A stretch of 59,558 nucleotides of DNA, from contig PNOF01000009.1 of NCBI GenBank assembly GCA_013824645.1, positions 1 to 59,558 on the forward strand. The letters are read 5' to 3'. A model generated the notes under the pieces. It worked only from the letters and a program-made list of their open reading frames with translations. It was not told the DNA's origin and did no database searches. Positions 7,514 through 13,981 of the stretch are shown piece after piece (position 1 is the stretch's first letter; the number at the start of each line of letters is the position of its first letter). A program made the position numbers and the translations under genes. This DNA comes from Syntrophus sp. (in: bacteria) (GTDB lineage: Bacteria > Desulfobacterota > Syntrophorhabdia > Syntrophorhabdales > Syntrophorhabdaceae).

Positions 7514-8412
7514 CGGATTTTGAGCGGCAAGTGAGAGACGAAGAAGAACCCAAGGAAACCCACGCCGATAAGATTATAGAATTTTTGACATACAACCGGG
7601 GTGAAAGGTTCAAAGCCTCCGAAATCGGTAGAGATTTGGGGTTGACCGGAGGAATATATAAAGAGCTTCAGCGGTTAAATGATGGTGGTGACATTTTTAA
7701 AGATGGGAAAAATTATTACATCCCAGCGGAGGCAAAAAACTGTGACCCCTTTGAAATGGCGGCCAACGCCTTCAATATTGATTTTCCTTTGGAAATAGGA
7801 AACTATGCCAGGGTTGCACAAGGAGACGTTGTTCTTGTCGCGGGGACAAAAAACTCTGGGAAATCCGCCTTCCTTGCAGAGACTGCCATACTCAACAAAG
7901 ACCGGCAAAAGATAAATTACGTTGTCACCGAAAACATGAGAAAAATCGCGGAAAGATATATCAAATGGGGCTATTCAAGGGCTGAAGTAATGAAAAATAT
8001 GATGTTTAAAGATGCCCGTGATCGCCGTTATGATGCAGTCATCGACCCTAACTGCATTAATATTTTGGACTATTACAACCCATCCGATGGGGACTATACG
8101 AAGGTAGCAAAAGAAATTGAAATGATGGCAAAGCGACTTGAAACGGGCCTGCTCGTCTTAGGTATTCAGAAGAGAAAAGGGGCAGAATTTGCGCGAGGTA
8201 ACGAATTGAGCGAAGAATTATCGCAGTTGTCAATTCACCTGCAAGACGAAGCCAAAACTGGTGAAGACCGTTTGGGCCGGGCACTCCTCAGAATGATTAA
8301 GGAAGAAGGCGCCATAAAAGGGGGAACCGGAAAGTCTGTTCAATATAGTTTTTCCAGTTACGATTCCGGCAGCCGGATGGAGCAGGTAGGTTATTGGGGA
8401 TGGAAGAAATGA
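7504..8412 (+). CDS. RecA/DnaB-like ATPase with winged-helix N-terminus
   Basis: The start at 7504 has gggag at the right distance, while the earlier ATG at 7462 has its ribosome site too close. The 302-residue protein has an N-terminal winged-helix part (about 10-75, I-I-E-F-L-T-Y-N-R-G-E-R-F and E-I-G-R-D-L-G-L-T), then a RecA-type core with Walker A G-T-K-N-S-G-K-S (about 113-120) and a hydrophobic Walker B-like L-L-V-L-G-I-Q. It belongs to the KaiC/RepA/DnaB-like group and probably serves as replicative helicase or loader, next to the primase-like gene. Iterons follow at its 3' end. Confidence 0.72.
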   Translation: MSIADFERQVRDEEEPKETHADKIIEFLTYNRGERFKASEIGRDLGLTGGIYKELQRLNDGGDIFKDGKNYYIPAEAKNCDPFEMAANAFNIDFPLEIGNYARVAQGDVVLVAGTKNSGKSAFLAETAILNKDRQKINYVVTENMRKIAERYIKWGYSRAEVMKNMMFKDARDRRYDAVIDPNCINILDYYNPSDGDYTKVAKEIEMMAKRLETGLLVLGIQKRKGAEFARGNELSEELSQLSIHLQDEAKTGEDRLGRALLRMIKEEGAIKGGTGKSVQYSFSSYDSGSRMEQVGYWGWKK

Positions 8413-8414
8413 AA

Positions 8415-8456
8415 AACCTGACAAAACCTGACACAAACCTGACACAAAACCTGACA
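8415..8456. repeat. Iteron-like tandem repeats (candidate origin)
   Basis: AACCTGACA occurs four times, at 8415-8423, 8425-8433, 8436-8444 and 8448-8456, with steps of 10, 11 and 12 bases, close to one helical turn. The longer word CTGACATGTTTTT occurs at 8451-8463 and again at 8493-8505. The repeats begin directly after the ATPase gene's stop, where satellite and plasmid origins often lie, and are followed by AT-rich sequence to about 8580. Confidence 0.6.
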
Positions 8457-8623
8457 TGTTTTTCCGTTGATAGGAAAGGTTCTACGCATTTCCTGACATG
8501 TTTTTTGGTAGGGCTTCACGCACTTTATATATATTTAAAGAATAATACAAAAAATAAAGACTCCGGTTTTTTAGTAAAGACCGGAAAAGCATTACAAAAA
8601 TCAACCGGTGCCGAGGATAAACG

Positions 8624-8905
8624 ATGCTTATGAGTTTTGGCAAATACAAGGGGAAACCTGTCGAGACACTACCGGAGAATTATATTCGATGGCTTATGAG
8701 CAACATCGACTTGAGGGAGCCTCTACTGTCAGAGATCCGGGGCATACTCCATGAGGGTACAGGCATGGCACCAACAACGGATAAGATAAAAGGCATTTAT
8801 AGGCAGTTGGCTATGCAGTACCATCCAGACCGGATCAGCGGCAATGGGGACGTGATGAAGGGGATCAACATATTTTACGAACAATTACAAGGCATATGTT
8901 CATAA
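8624..8905 (+). CDS. DUF3820-type module fused to a J-domain-like helix pair
   Basis: The first 45 residues match the DUF3820 pattern: M-S-F-G-K-Y-K-G, then E-T-L-P-E-N-Y-I-R-W-L. The second half has Y-R-Q-L-A-M-Q-Y-H-P-D-R, the helix II and His-Pro-Asp loop of a DnaJ J-domain, which stimulates Hsp70 ATPase activity. The full J-domain is short at its C-terminus. DUF3820 is often near nuclease or replication genes. A J-protein could recruit DnaK to replication or capsid assembly, which is inference. The ATG at 8624 has gagga six bases upstream. Confidence 0.7.
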   Translation: MLMSFGKYKGKPVETLPENYIRWLMSNIDLREPLLSEIRGILHEGTGMAPTTDKIKGIYRQLAMQYHPDRISGNGDVMKGINIFYEQLQGICS

Positions 8906-8923
8906 AACAGGAGGCGAACTAAA

Positions 8924-9058
8924 ATGAGACTTCACCCGAAAAAGAAATACAAGCTGGCAACTGATACATTCAAGAACCAGAAGCAAATCGCAAAGCCGGA
9001 TCGTAGAACACGGCAGGCAGCACGGCAACAGAAGGGCGATAGGTTAAAACATGTATGA
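8924..9058 (+). CDS. Small basic protein, 44 aa
   Basis: This frame starts after a strong ribosome site (caggagg) and encodes a very basic peptide beginning MRLHPKKKYKLATDTF and ending G-D-R-L-K-H-V. No family is recognised. Position in the run of closely spaced element genes and the ribosome site support translation. The charge suggests nucleic-acid binding, but there is no motif to confirm that. Confidence 0.5.
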   Translation: MRLHPKKKYKLATDTFKNQKQIAKPDRRTRQAARQQKGDRLKHV

Positions 9059-9143
9059 TAACAAATACTTACCCCCCGTACCAAAGAAGTCTGGAACGCA
9101 CAGGACATTGAACCGTATGGTCAGCTTCACATGGGCGAAATGA
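9051..9143 (+). CDS. Possible small ORF, 30 aa
   Basis: The ATG lies inside the last codons of the preceding small gene, so translation could be coupled. The product begins MYDNKYLPPVPKK and ends F-T-W-A-K. It has no recognisable motif and no ribosome site of its own. It may be chance. It is listed because the alternative is an unexplained gap before the terminase gene. Confidence 0.25.
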   Translation: MYDNKYLPPVPKKSGTHRTLNRMVSFTWAK

Positions 9144-9172
9144 AGGTTTTACTTTAAAAAAGTGAGGACAAT

Positions 9173-9499
9173 ATGAAAAACATAAACAAAACACCGGGGC
9201 ATCTAAGTAAACAGGCAAAGAAATTATGGACGGCAATTCTCAGCGAATATTCGATTGAGGACGCCGCAGGGTTGCATATATTGAGGGTTGCCCTGGAGGC
9301 ATTCGACCGAGCGCAAGCAGCAAGAGAATTGATTGACAAGGACGGTCTAACTATCACTGATAAGTTTAATCAGGTGAAGCCGCACCCATTGTTACCCACG
9401 GAACGCGACAGCCGCGCCGCCTTTCTTGCAGGGCTAAAAGCTTTGTCATTGGACATAGAACCTTTAAGGGATAAGCCGGGACGTCCGGCGGGGAGATAG
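9173..9499 (+). CDS. Phage terminase small subunit, P27 family
   Basis: The 108-residue protein matches the P27-type small terminase: a helical start (P-G-H-L-S-K-Q-A-K-K-L-W), a central helix (A-L-E-A-F-D-R-A-Q-A-A-R-E-L-I), then H-P-L-L-P-T-E-R-D-S-R-A-A-F-L and a Gly-Arg-Pro tail. The small terminase recognises the DNA to be packaged and recruits the large terminase. No large terminase gene lies in the element, as expected of a satellite that redirects a helper phage's packaging motor. The frame is intact with good spacing from its ribosome site. Confidence 0.85.
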   Translation: MKNINKTPGHLSKQAKKLWTAILSEYSIEDAAGLHILRVALEAFDRAQAARELIDKDGLTITDKFNQVKPHPLLPTERDSRAAFLAGLKALSLDIEPLRDKPGRPAGR

Positions 9500-9501
9500 A
9501 T

Positions 9502-9771
9502 ATGCCAAGCAATCGAACAAAACGAACCAGGGGACCGAGAAGCCCATTGACCGAACCAGAGAGGCACCTTTTGTTGACAGGTGATCCATGTTTGAAGCCG
9601 GGAAGGTATACCGGATGGGTAAGACCTTTTATGCTGGTAAGTCCGGCAGGCCGTGAAGAGCTTCGAACCTTATGGATGCAACACGAAAATGAGATTCTAC
9701 AGCAGCAGAAATCTGATAAAAAGAAGGGCCTACCATGGGCCTCAAAGGAGTTTGACCTTGCCAGTAAATAG
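9502..9771 (+). CDS. Hypothetical protein, 89 aa
   Basis: The gene begins two bases after the terminase stop and overlaps the next frame by 14 bases. The product starts MPSNRTKRTRGPR, a basic head shared with the start of the following protein, then has P-L-T-E-P-E-R-H-L-L-L-T-G-D-P. No family is recognised. Position between small terminase and capsid genes suggests a packaging or head role. Confidence 0.55.
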   Translation: MPSNRTKRTRGPRSPLTEPERHLLLTGDPCLKPGRYTGWVRPFMLVSPAGREELRTLWMQHENEILQQQKSDKKKGLPWASKEFDLASK

Positions 9772-10069
9772 AACGCGCCGGACAAGAACACGGAAAGACG
9801 ATATGGTGAAAGAGGTACCCGCCGATTTACTCTTTCATCTGAGGTATGGGCACTATCGAAAGAACCCCTTCACCCCGCCGATTTCACGGCAACCGCTTTC
9901 GGATCTATACGCCGACGTTGTTTATTTTATGTTCCACAAGGAAAAGCTTCAATGGCTGTTAGACGCCTGGGCGAAGCATGAAGGGTTAATCAGGGAAGGC
10001 GTTAAGGAGGAACCATTCATAGTAGAACTGATTGAGCGTGAACGCCAAATGATAATGAAAAATGAATGA
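9758..10069 (+). CDS. Hypothetical protein, 103 aa, TTG start
   Basis: I choose the TTG at 9758 because aaaggag lies seven bases upstream, whereas the ATG at 9803 has no such site. The protein then starts L-P-V-N-R-T-R-R-T-R, echoing the head of the preceding protein (P-S-N-R-T-K-R-T-R). The body has Y-G-H-Y-R-K-N-P-F and a helical C-terminus. No family is recognised. The shared basic head suggests a common DNA- or capsid-binding tag or a partial duplication. Confidence 0.5.
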   Translation: MPVNRTRRTRTRKDDMVKEVPADLLFHLRYGHYRKNPFTPPISRQPLSDLYADVVYFMFHKEKLQWLLDAWAKHEGLIREGVKEEPFIVELIERERQMIMKNE

Positions 10070-10253
10070 TTTATCTATTCCTAATCGGCTCTTCTTTAAA
10101 CCCCTCGATGTTGCCATTCTTTTCAACGTCTCAGTGAAGACGGTGTATTCCTGGGTGGCCGAAGGAAAACTTGACGCTGTTACGATAGCCGGGCGGACGC
10201 TCAGAATTCCTTATGCGGCCTTAAACAAACTTATTCGGGATGTAAATGAATGA
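10062..10253 (+). CDS. Helix-turn-helix excisionase-family protein, 63 aa
   Basis: This small protein has F-F-K-P-L-D-V-A-I-L-F-N-V-S as first helix and turn, V-K-T-V-Y-S-W-V as recognition helix, and E-G-K-L-D-A-V-T-I-A-G-R-T-L-R-I as wing. It is of the excisionase/MerR-like type and is the second such regulator inside the element. It overlaps the upstream gene by eight bases. It may be the true excisionase, leaving the AlpA-like protein at 6098 as an operon activator, but either assignment is possible. Confidence 0.75.
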   Translation: MNDLSIPNRLFFKPLDVAILFNVSVKTVYSWVAEGKLDAVTIAGRTLRIPYAALNKLIRDVNE

Positions 10254-10341
10254 CTTGTCTATTCTGTACCGTTCTGTCTTGGACAGATGAATACTCTTGT
10301 CTGTAAAATGAATCATAAATAATTGAAGGAGGCGTAATCTC

Positions 10342-10584
10342 ATGAAGAATGTTGAAATCGATGACTTGACCTATCAACGGTTGAGTGTATTTGCCGAGAT
10401 GGAAAAAATAGACACCCAGGAAGCCATAAAAATGCTCGTAGACCTTCAGCAAATACCTGCCGTAAAGCCTGGACCGGGCTATTGTGAATGGCTTCTTAAT
10501 TTGCTCAAGGTAGGCAACGAACAGGGCGAAGCGGCCGCCATGCAGTATTTGAAGGATCACCCATATGAGGCCGACAATGCCTAA
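10342..10584 (+). CDS. Hypothetical protein, 80 aa
   Basis: A strong ribosome site (aaggagg) precedes the ATG. The product begins MKNVEIDDLTYQRL, a ribbon-helix-helix-like opening with beta-strand then helices, and has a helical C-terminus ending Y-L-K-D-H-P-Y-E. The last 20 bases overlap the protease gene. No family is certain. A repressor-like or small structural role is possible. Confidence 0.55.
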   Translation: MKNVEIDDLTYQRLSVFAEMEKIDTQEAIKMLVDLQQIPAVKPGPGYCEWLLNLLKVGNEQGEAAAMQYLKDHPYEADNA

Positions 10585-11434
10585 CTTATCATATCGCACA
10601 AAACATAATGCAAAAGTGATAGCGGCACAGTGGGGCAAGGCACCTAATGCCTCCGCTGAATGGTACACGATTGAGAATAAGGCTGACAGCGCGGAGATCC
10701 TGATATATGACATTATCGGCTTTCCCTTCATTGAGGCCGGACAATTCGTCAAGGACTTAAGCGCTATAAAAGCAAAAAATATTCTCGTACGCCTGAATAG
10801 TCCGGGCGGCGATGCATGGGACGGCCTGGCAGTGGCAAATGCTTTAAAAGCGCACCCTGCCAAGATCACAACGAGAATTGAAGGGCTCGCGGCCTCTATC
10901 GCGTCTATTATCGCTTTAGCCGGTGATGAGGTCCAGGCATACAGTAATACAATGTTCATGATTCACGATCCCTGGATCATGACCGCCGGGAACCAGTATG
11001 ACCTCCGCGAAATAGCCGATGTACTTGAAAAGATCGGCGGGCAATTAAATGACATTTACCATATAAAGACAGGTATTGAAAAGGACACTATCAGCGATAT
11101 GATGAAAACTGAAACCTGGATGACTGCCCAGGAAGCAAAGGGGCTGGGATTCATCGACACTATCCTTGACGGTGACAGTAAGCCGGTCAAGGCAAAATAT
11201 GACCTCAAGAACATCTACAACAATGTGCCTGAAAACCTTTCCTTCGAGGCACAACTGAAACAGTTCACAGCGCGCGAGATCGAGCGGGTCCTTATAGATG
11301 CCGGAGCATCACGCGCTTATGCAAAAATGGTAGCAGCGCGAGGCTGCACCGGCGCAATCCAAGATCATTGTGAGGATGACGAGGCCGCGATAATAAACAC
11401 ACTACTACAGACAATCAAAGGAGAAAAGATATGA
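10565..11434 (+). CDS. Phage prohead protease, ClpP-like (S14)
   Basis: The 289-residue protein has the ClpP-type head-maturation protease fold in its first 200 residues: an R-L-N-S-P-G-G-D oxyanion region, a nucleophile Ser within G-L-A-A-S-I-A-S, and a catalytic His in M-I-H-D-P-W. The C-terminal part has a helical motif R-V-L-I-D-A-G-A-S-R-A-Y-A-K, common in phage proteases fused to or acting with scaffolds. It would cleave the capsid protein's N-terminal delta region. The ATG at 10565 has aagga eight bases upstream and overlaps the prior gene. The stop overlaps the capsid start. Confidence 0.85.
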   Translation: MRPTMPNLSYRTKHNAKVIAAQWGKAPNASAEWYTIENKADSAEILIYDIIGFPFIEAGQFVKDLSAIKAKNILVRLNSPGGDAWDGLAVANALKAHPAKITTRIEGLAASIASIIALAGDEVQAYSNTMFMIHDPWIMTAGNQYDLREIADVLEKIGGQLNDIYHIKTGIEKDTISDMMKTETWMTAQEAKGLGFIDTILDGDSKPVKAKYDLKNIYNNVPENLSFEAQLKQFTAREIERVLIDAGASRAYAKMVAARGCTGAIQDHCEDDEAAIINTLLQTIKGEKI

Positions 11435-12576
11435 CAGCAGAACAGATACAAGCATTGAATGACGCTTTTCAGACGTTCAAAAACGAGCATAAAGGTGAGA
11501 TCAGCAACATGAAAACACAGCTTGACGCAATCGAAACGGCAGTTGCAAGGGGCGGTAACGCCTATGGCGGCGGGTCTTCAAATGCTGGCATTACATCCGG
11601 GGCAGCAAAGGAACATAAAGAGAAATTCCTGGCATGGGCGCGGAAGGGATCGGACCCTGACGGGCTTAGAGGTTTAGAAATTCAGGCGAATCTTTCGACT
11701 CTGTCGGACCCTGACGGCGGGTTTCTCGTTCCGGTAGAGATCGAAAAGAATATTGAAAGACTGGCTCTTGCAAGCGTAGCCATGAGAAGACTGGCGCGCG
11801 TCGTAAAGAGTAAGGGTGAGTATACAAAACCCTTGAGCAAAGGCGGCGCCACTGGTGGGTGGGTAGCAGAAAAAGCGGCACGTCCTGAAACTGATACACC
11901 GGAACTTCAGTTATTTTCCCCGCCCATGAATGAGATTTACGCTATGCCAAGCGTTACTCAGAAGCTGTTAGATATGTCCGATTTCGATATAGAAGCCTGG
12001 CTTCTTGAAGAGATCAACGACGTATTTGTGACGACTGAGGGCACCGGGTTTATTACCGGCAATGGAGTTTCCCAAGTCAAAGGGATCAACGACAGCGCCT
12101 TGATGGTTGCAAATGCAAACTGGGTGTATGGAAAGACAGGTTATCTCACAAGTGGCCACGCGACATTACTTAATAACGCTGATAAATTGATCGACCTGCA
12201 GCACGCCTTAAAGCCGGTGTACAGACAAAACGGCACCTGGTTAATGGCAGATTCAACCTTTTCCGTCATTCGCAAGTTCAAGGATGGTGACGGGAATTAT
12301 TTGTGGAGACCGGGACTGTTGGAAAATACCCCTGATACCCTCCTTGGCAAACCTGTTGAGATTGACGAAAATATGGACTCCATAGGGGCCAATACCTACC
12401 CGATTGCCTTCGGTGATTTCAAGAGAGCATACACCATCGTTGACCATGTTTCCGGTGTAAGGCTTTTGAGAGATCCTTTCACGGTTAAGGGTTACGTGAA
12501 TTTTTACGTGACAAAAAAATTAGCGGCGGGAATCTCAAATTACGAGGCTATCAAATTTTTGAAGATTGCGGCATAA
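11431..12576 (+). CDS. HK97-fold major capsid protein
   Basis: The 381-residue protein has the order of HK97-type capsids: a helical N-terminal delta region (about 1-40) with a Gly-rich linker, then the mature part with L-S-D-P-D-G-G-F-L-V-P near residue 97, the long E-loop and P-domain, and a C-terminal A-domain ending in a strand-rich segment (R-L-L-R-D-P-F-T-V-K-G). The protease upstream (overlap ATGA) would remove the N-terminal region. It is the last large gene of the element. There are no portal, connector or tail genes after it. Confidence 0.9.
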   Translation: MTAEQIQALNDAFQTFKNEHKGEISNMKTQLDAIETAVARGGNAYGGGSSNAGITSGAAKEHKEKFLAWARKGSDPDGLRGLEIQANLSTLSDPDGGFLVPVEIEKNIERLALASVAMRRLARVVKSKGEYTKPLSKGGATGGWVAEKAARPETDTPELQLFSPPMNEIYAMPSVTQKLLDMSDFDIEAWLLEEINDVFVTTEGTGFITGNGVSQVKGINDSALMVANANWVYGKTGYLTSGHATLLNNADKLIDLQHALKPVYRQNGTWLMADSTFSVIRKFKDGDGNYLWRPGLLENTPDTLLGKPVEIDENMDSIGANTYPIAFGDFKRAYTIVDHVSGVRLLRDPFTVKGYVNFYVTKKLAAGISNYEAIKFLKIAA

Positions 12577-12682
12577 CTAAGGCATAACCTGTTCTTTTTA
12601 ACGCGGCTTAGGTTATGTTCATGCTCATAGCGGCCTCTGGTATATCCCTCACAGAGGCCGCACCTTTATTGAGGTGGAAAAC

Positions 12683-12889
12683 ATGGCAGTATTGACTGAA
12701 GAAGATTATGAAAGAATTTACAGCAGAACAGAATTATCTAAGAGAAATCTTGAAAAACTTTTAAGGTCCACGGGAGCGTCAAAGAGCATGGCAACGAAGA
12801 TTGCTTCTAAGGTCGGTAGACCGATGCCGACAAGTATCATCAAACAAAAAACATTCTTCCAGAAGATCATTGACAAAGTTATATTTTAA
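12683..12889 (+). CDS. Small protein echoing the protease C-terminal motif, 68 aa
   Basis: I take the ATG at 12683, which has gaggtgg upstream, rather than the GTG at 12674. The middle reads L-E-K-L-L-R-S-T-G-A-S-K-S-M-A-T-K, similar to the protease's C-terminal R-V-L-I-D-A-G-A-S-R-A-Y-A-K. A free-standing copy of a scaffold-like helix motif next to the capsid gene suggests a head-assembly helper. This is inference from a short match. Confidence 0.55.
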   Translation: MAVLTEEDYERIYSRTELSKRNLEKLLRSTGASKSMATKIASKVGRPMPTSIIKQKTFFQKIIDKVIF

Positions 12890-12893
12890 CTCA

Positions 12894-12980
12894 GTAAGCA
12901 TAAGGCCCGCCGCTTCGTCGGGGGGGATGACTTACCATTTAAGGCAGAAGCGACGGGTTTGAAAGGCAATTTTATTCCAA
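12894..12980. ncRNA. Structured repeat, copy B (candidate ncRNA)
   Basis: Homologous to 2485-2578. CCCGCCGC (12906-12913) can pair with GCGACGGG (12950-12957) with one mismatch, and the words TCGGGGGGGATGA and TTTATTCCAA are shared. It follows the last head gene of the element, as its partner lies near the remnant element on the left. About 220 bases from here to 13204 contain no other feature I can support. Family not identified. Confidence 0.4.
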
Positions 12981-13204
12981 AGTGTAGTCATTCTACCTTT
13001 TTCACATTAAAAGTCAAGATCATTGTGGTACAGGCAATAACAGCCTTCACAGGGGTATCGCTACAGCGTTTTTATTGATAGATGCGGGGGTTTGTGCTTG
13101 GGTATCGGGGAAAATACAGCAGGGGGGAAATAGAAGTTGATTGTTATCGAGCCTGAGAGGTAACATGTTACTGTGTCACAAAACAAAAAGAAAAAGGGGG
13201 TATC

Positions 13205-13426
13205 ATGGAAAAAATGAATGATGAAATGTTTAAGATGATGAAGAGAATATTTAAGTCAGAGGAAAAGCTCTTAAAATTAGCAATGAGCATAAGAAAACTT
13301 CCCGACGACGTAAGAAAGAAAGTCGAGAAAATCCTGGGCGGACCCATGGACGATAAAGACCTTGACAAAATGATTACGGAATTTGAAGAAAGTAAGCGGC
13401 GCTTTGAGGAGGTATTAAAAAGCTGA
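13205..13426 (+). CDS. Hypothetical helical protein, 73 aa
   Basis: The product is almost wholly helical and charged (many Lys, Glu and Met), likely a coiled coil, with a central D-D-V-R-K-K-V-E-K-I-L. A purine-rich ribosome site (aaagggggt) precedes the ATG. It is the last gene before the element's right-end terminator and attR, matching the position of the 88-residue gene in the remnant on the left. No family is recognised. Confidence 0.55.
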   Translation: MEKMNDEMFKMMKRIFKSEEKLLKLAMSIRKLPDDVRKKVEKILGGPMDDKDLDKMITEFEESKRRFEEVLKS

Positions 13427-13457
13427 AAGAATAAGCTTGATGGTTAACCAGTTCAAC

Positions 13458-13485
13458 GGGTCCGGTTTCGATCGGGCCCTTTTTA
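13458..13485 (+). terminator. Intrinsic terminator at right end of element
   Basis: A nine-base-pair stem (GGGTCCGGT with ATCGGGCCC, allowing G-U pairs) closes a TTCG loop at 13458-13479 and is followed by TTTTTATT. It isolates element transcription from the tRNA region. Confidence 0.85.
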
Positions 13486-13498
13486 TTGTTTATTTCAA

Positions 13499-13518
13499 AT
13501 GATTACACATTGATTACT
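13499..13518. promoter_or_regulatory. Putative integrase arm-binding sites, right end
   Basis: ATGATTACA (13499-13507) and TTGATTACT (13510-13518) repeat the TTGATTACA word of the left end with the same 11-base step, about 37 bases inside attR. Confidence 0.5.
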
Positions 13519-13554
13519 TTTGGGGTTGGCTATTATCTTAAAACCTTGTAGATT

Positions 13555-13615
13555 AATGCCTAGGGCGGGACTTGAACCCGCACAGCCGCGAGGACCGAGG
13601 GATTTTAAGTCCCTT
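13555..13615. repeat. attR: 61-bp direct repeat (3' part of tRNA-Leu)
   Basis: Identical to 3745-3805. Together with 13616-13641 it makes a complete tRNA gene, so the element restores the tRNA it inserted into. Confidence 0.95.
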
Positions 13616-13641
13616 GCGTCTACCTATTCCGCCACCCAGGC
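13557..13641 (-). tRNA. tRNA-Leu (anticodon TAA)
   Basis: On the minus strand the gene starts GCCTGGG and ends CCTAGGC plus discriminator A, forming a seven-pair acceptor stem. The D-arm contains GGTAGAC, the anticodon loop CTTAAAA is held by AGGGA/TCCCT, there is a long variable arm as expected for Leu, and the T-arm has GCGGGTTCAAGTCCCGC. No CCA is encoded. It is the integration site of the 9.8-kb element. Confidence 0.95.
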
Positions 13642-13652
13642 ATTGTGTGTTG

Positions 13653-13844
13653 CTATTGTTTTTTCTTTATCGGGTCCCTTTTTTGCGCTACGAGGTTTGG
13701 GTCAATATTCCCGGCCCCTCCGCAATCCGGTATGTAACAGCTTACGTCACGGAATGTACAATCCTCTTTGCAGGAAGGACATTTATCAGGCGGGACATCA
13801 GCCCCGAAGGTGTATCCGCAATTTGAGCATTGCCACTGAGTCAT
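13653..13844 (-). CDS. Rubredoxin-like zinc/iron-ribbon protein, 63 aa
   Basis: The product starts [16 protein letters not shown] and has C-x2-C (C6 and C9) and C-x2-C (C22 and C25), the four-Cys metal site of rubredoxins and of rubrerythrin C-terminal domains. It has further Cys in [12 protein letters not shown]. Such small proteins carry single electrons or bind a structural metal, and are common in strict anaerobes. A strong ribosome site (aaggaggtg) precedes the ATG. It stands next to the tRNA. The extra Cys pair is unusual and might bind a second metal or form a disulfide. Confidence 0.8.
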   Translation of the reverse strand: MTQWQCSNCGYTFGADVPPDKCPSCKEDCTFRDVSCYIPDCGGAGNIDPNLVAQKRDPIKKKQ

Positions 13845-13981
13845 GCCACACCTCCTTCGTCTATACTTATCGTTGTGCTCCTGCTACGTTAATGTATATA
13901 TCAGGAATTGAAAGTCTTGTAAAGTATTAACCGGCGCGTTAATTGTTGACAATGGATATGCTTTAAAATATTCTTTCAGCG

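Larger units (their letters stand above)
3745..13615. mobile_element. Integrated phage-satellite-like element in tRNA-Leu
   Basis: The element is bounded by perfect 61-bp direct repeats (3745-3805 and 13555-13615) that correspond to the 3' part of tRNA-Leu(TAA), one copy of which completes the intact tRNA on the right. Period between repeats is 9,810 bp. The gene order is integrase, unknown, AlpA-like regulator, primase-like, RecA/DnaB-like ATPase, iterons, J-domain protein, small terminase, small genes, second helix-turn-helix, ClpP-like protease and HK97-type capsid. Portal, large terminase, tail and lysis genes are missing. A capsid-gene-bearing satellite needing a helper phage fits best. 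A deleted prophage is the alternative. Confidence 0.85.

Noticed and set aside
8394-8633. 79-residue frame between the ATPase and J-domain genes
   Set aside because: Its first half only reads out the AACCTGACA repeats, no strong ribosome site is present, and no family is recognised, so the repeats are better seen as iterons.
13520-13930. 136-residue plus-strand frame across the tRNA gene
   Set aside because: It lies on top of tRNA-Leu and the rubredoxin-like gene and is a shadow.
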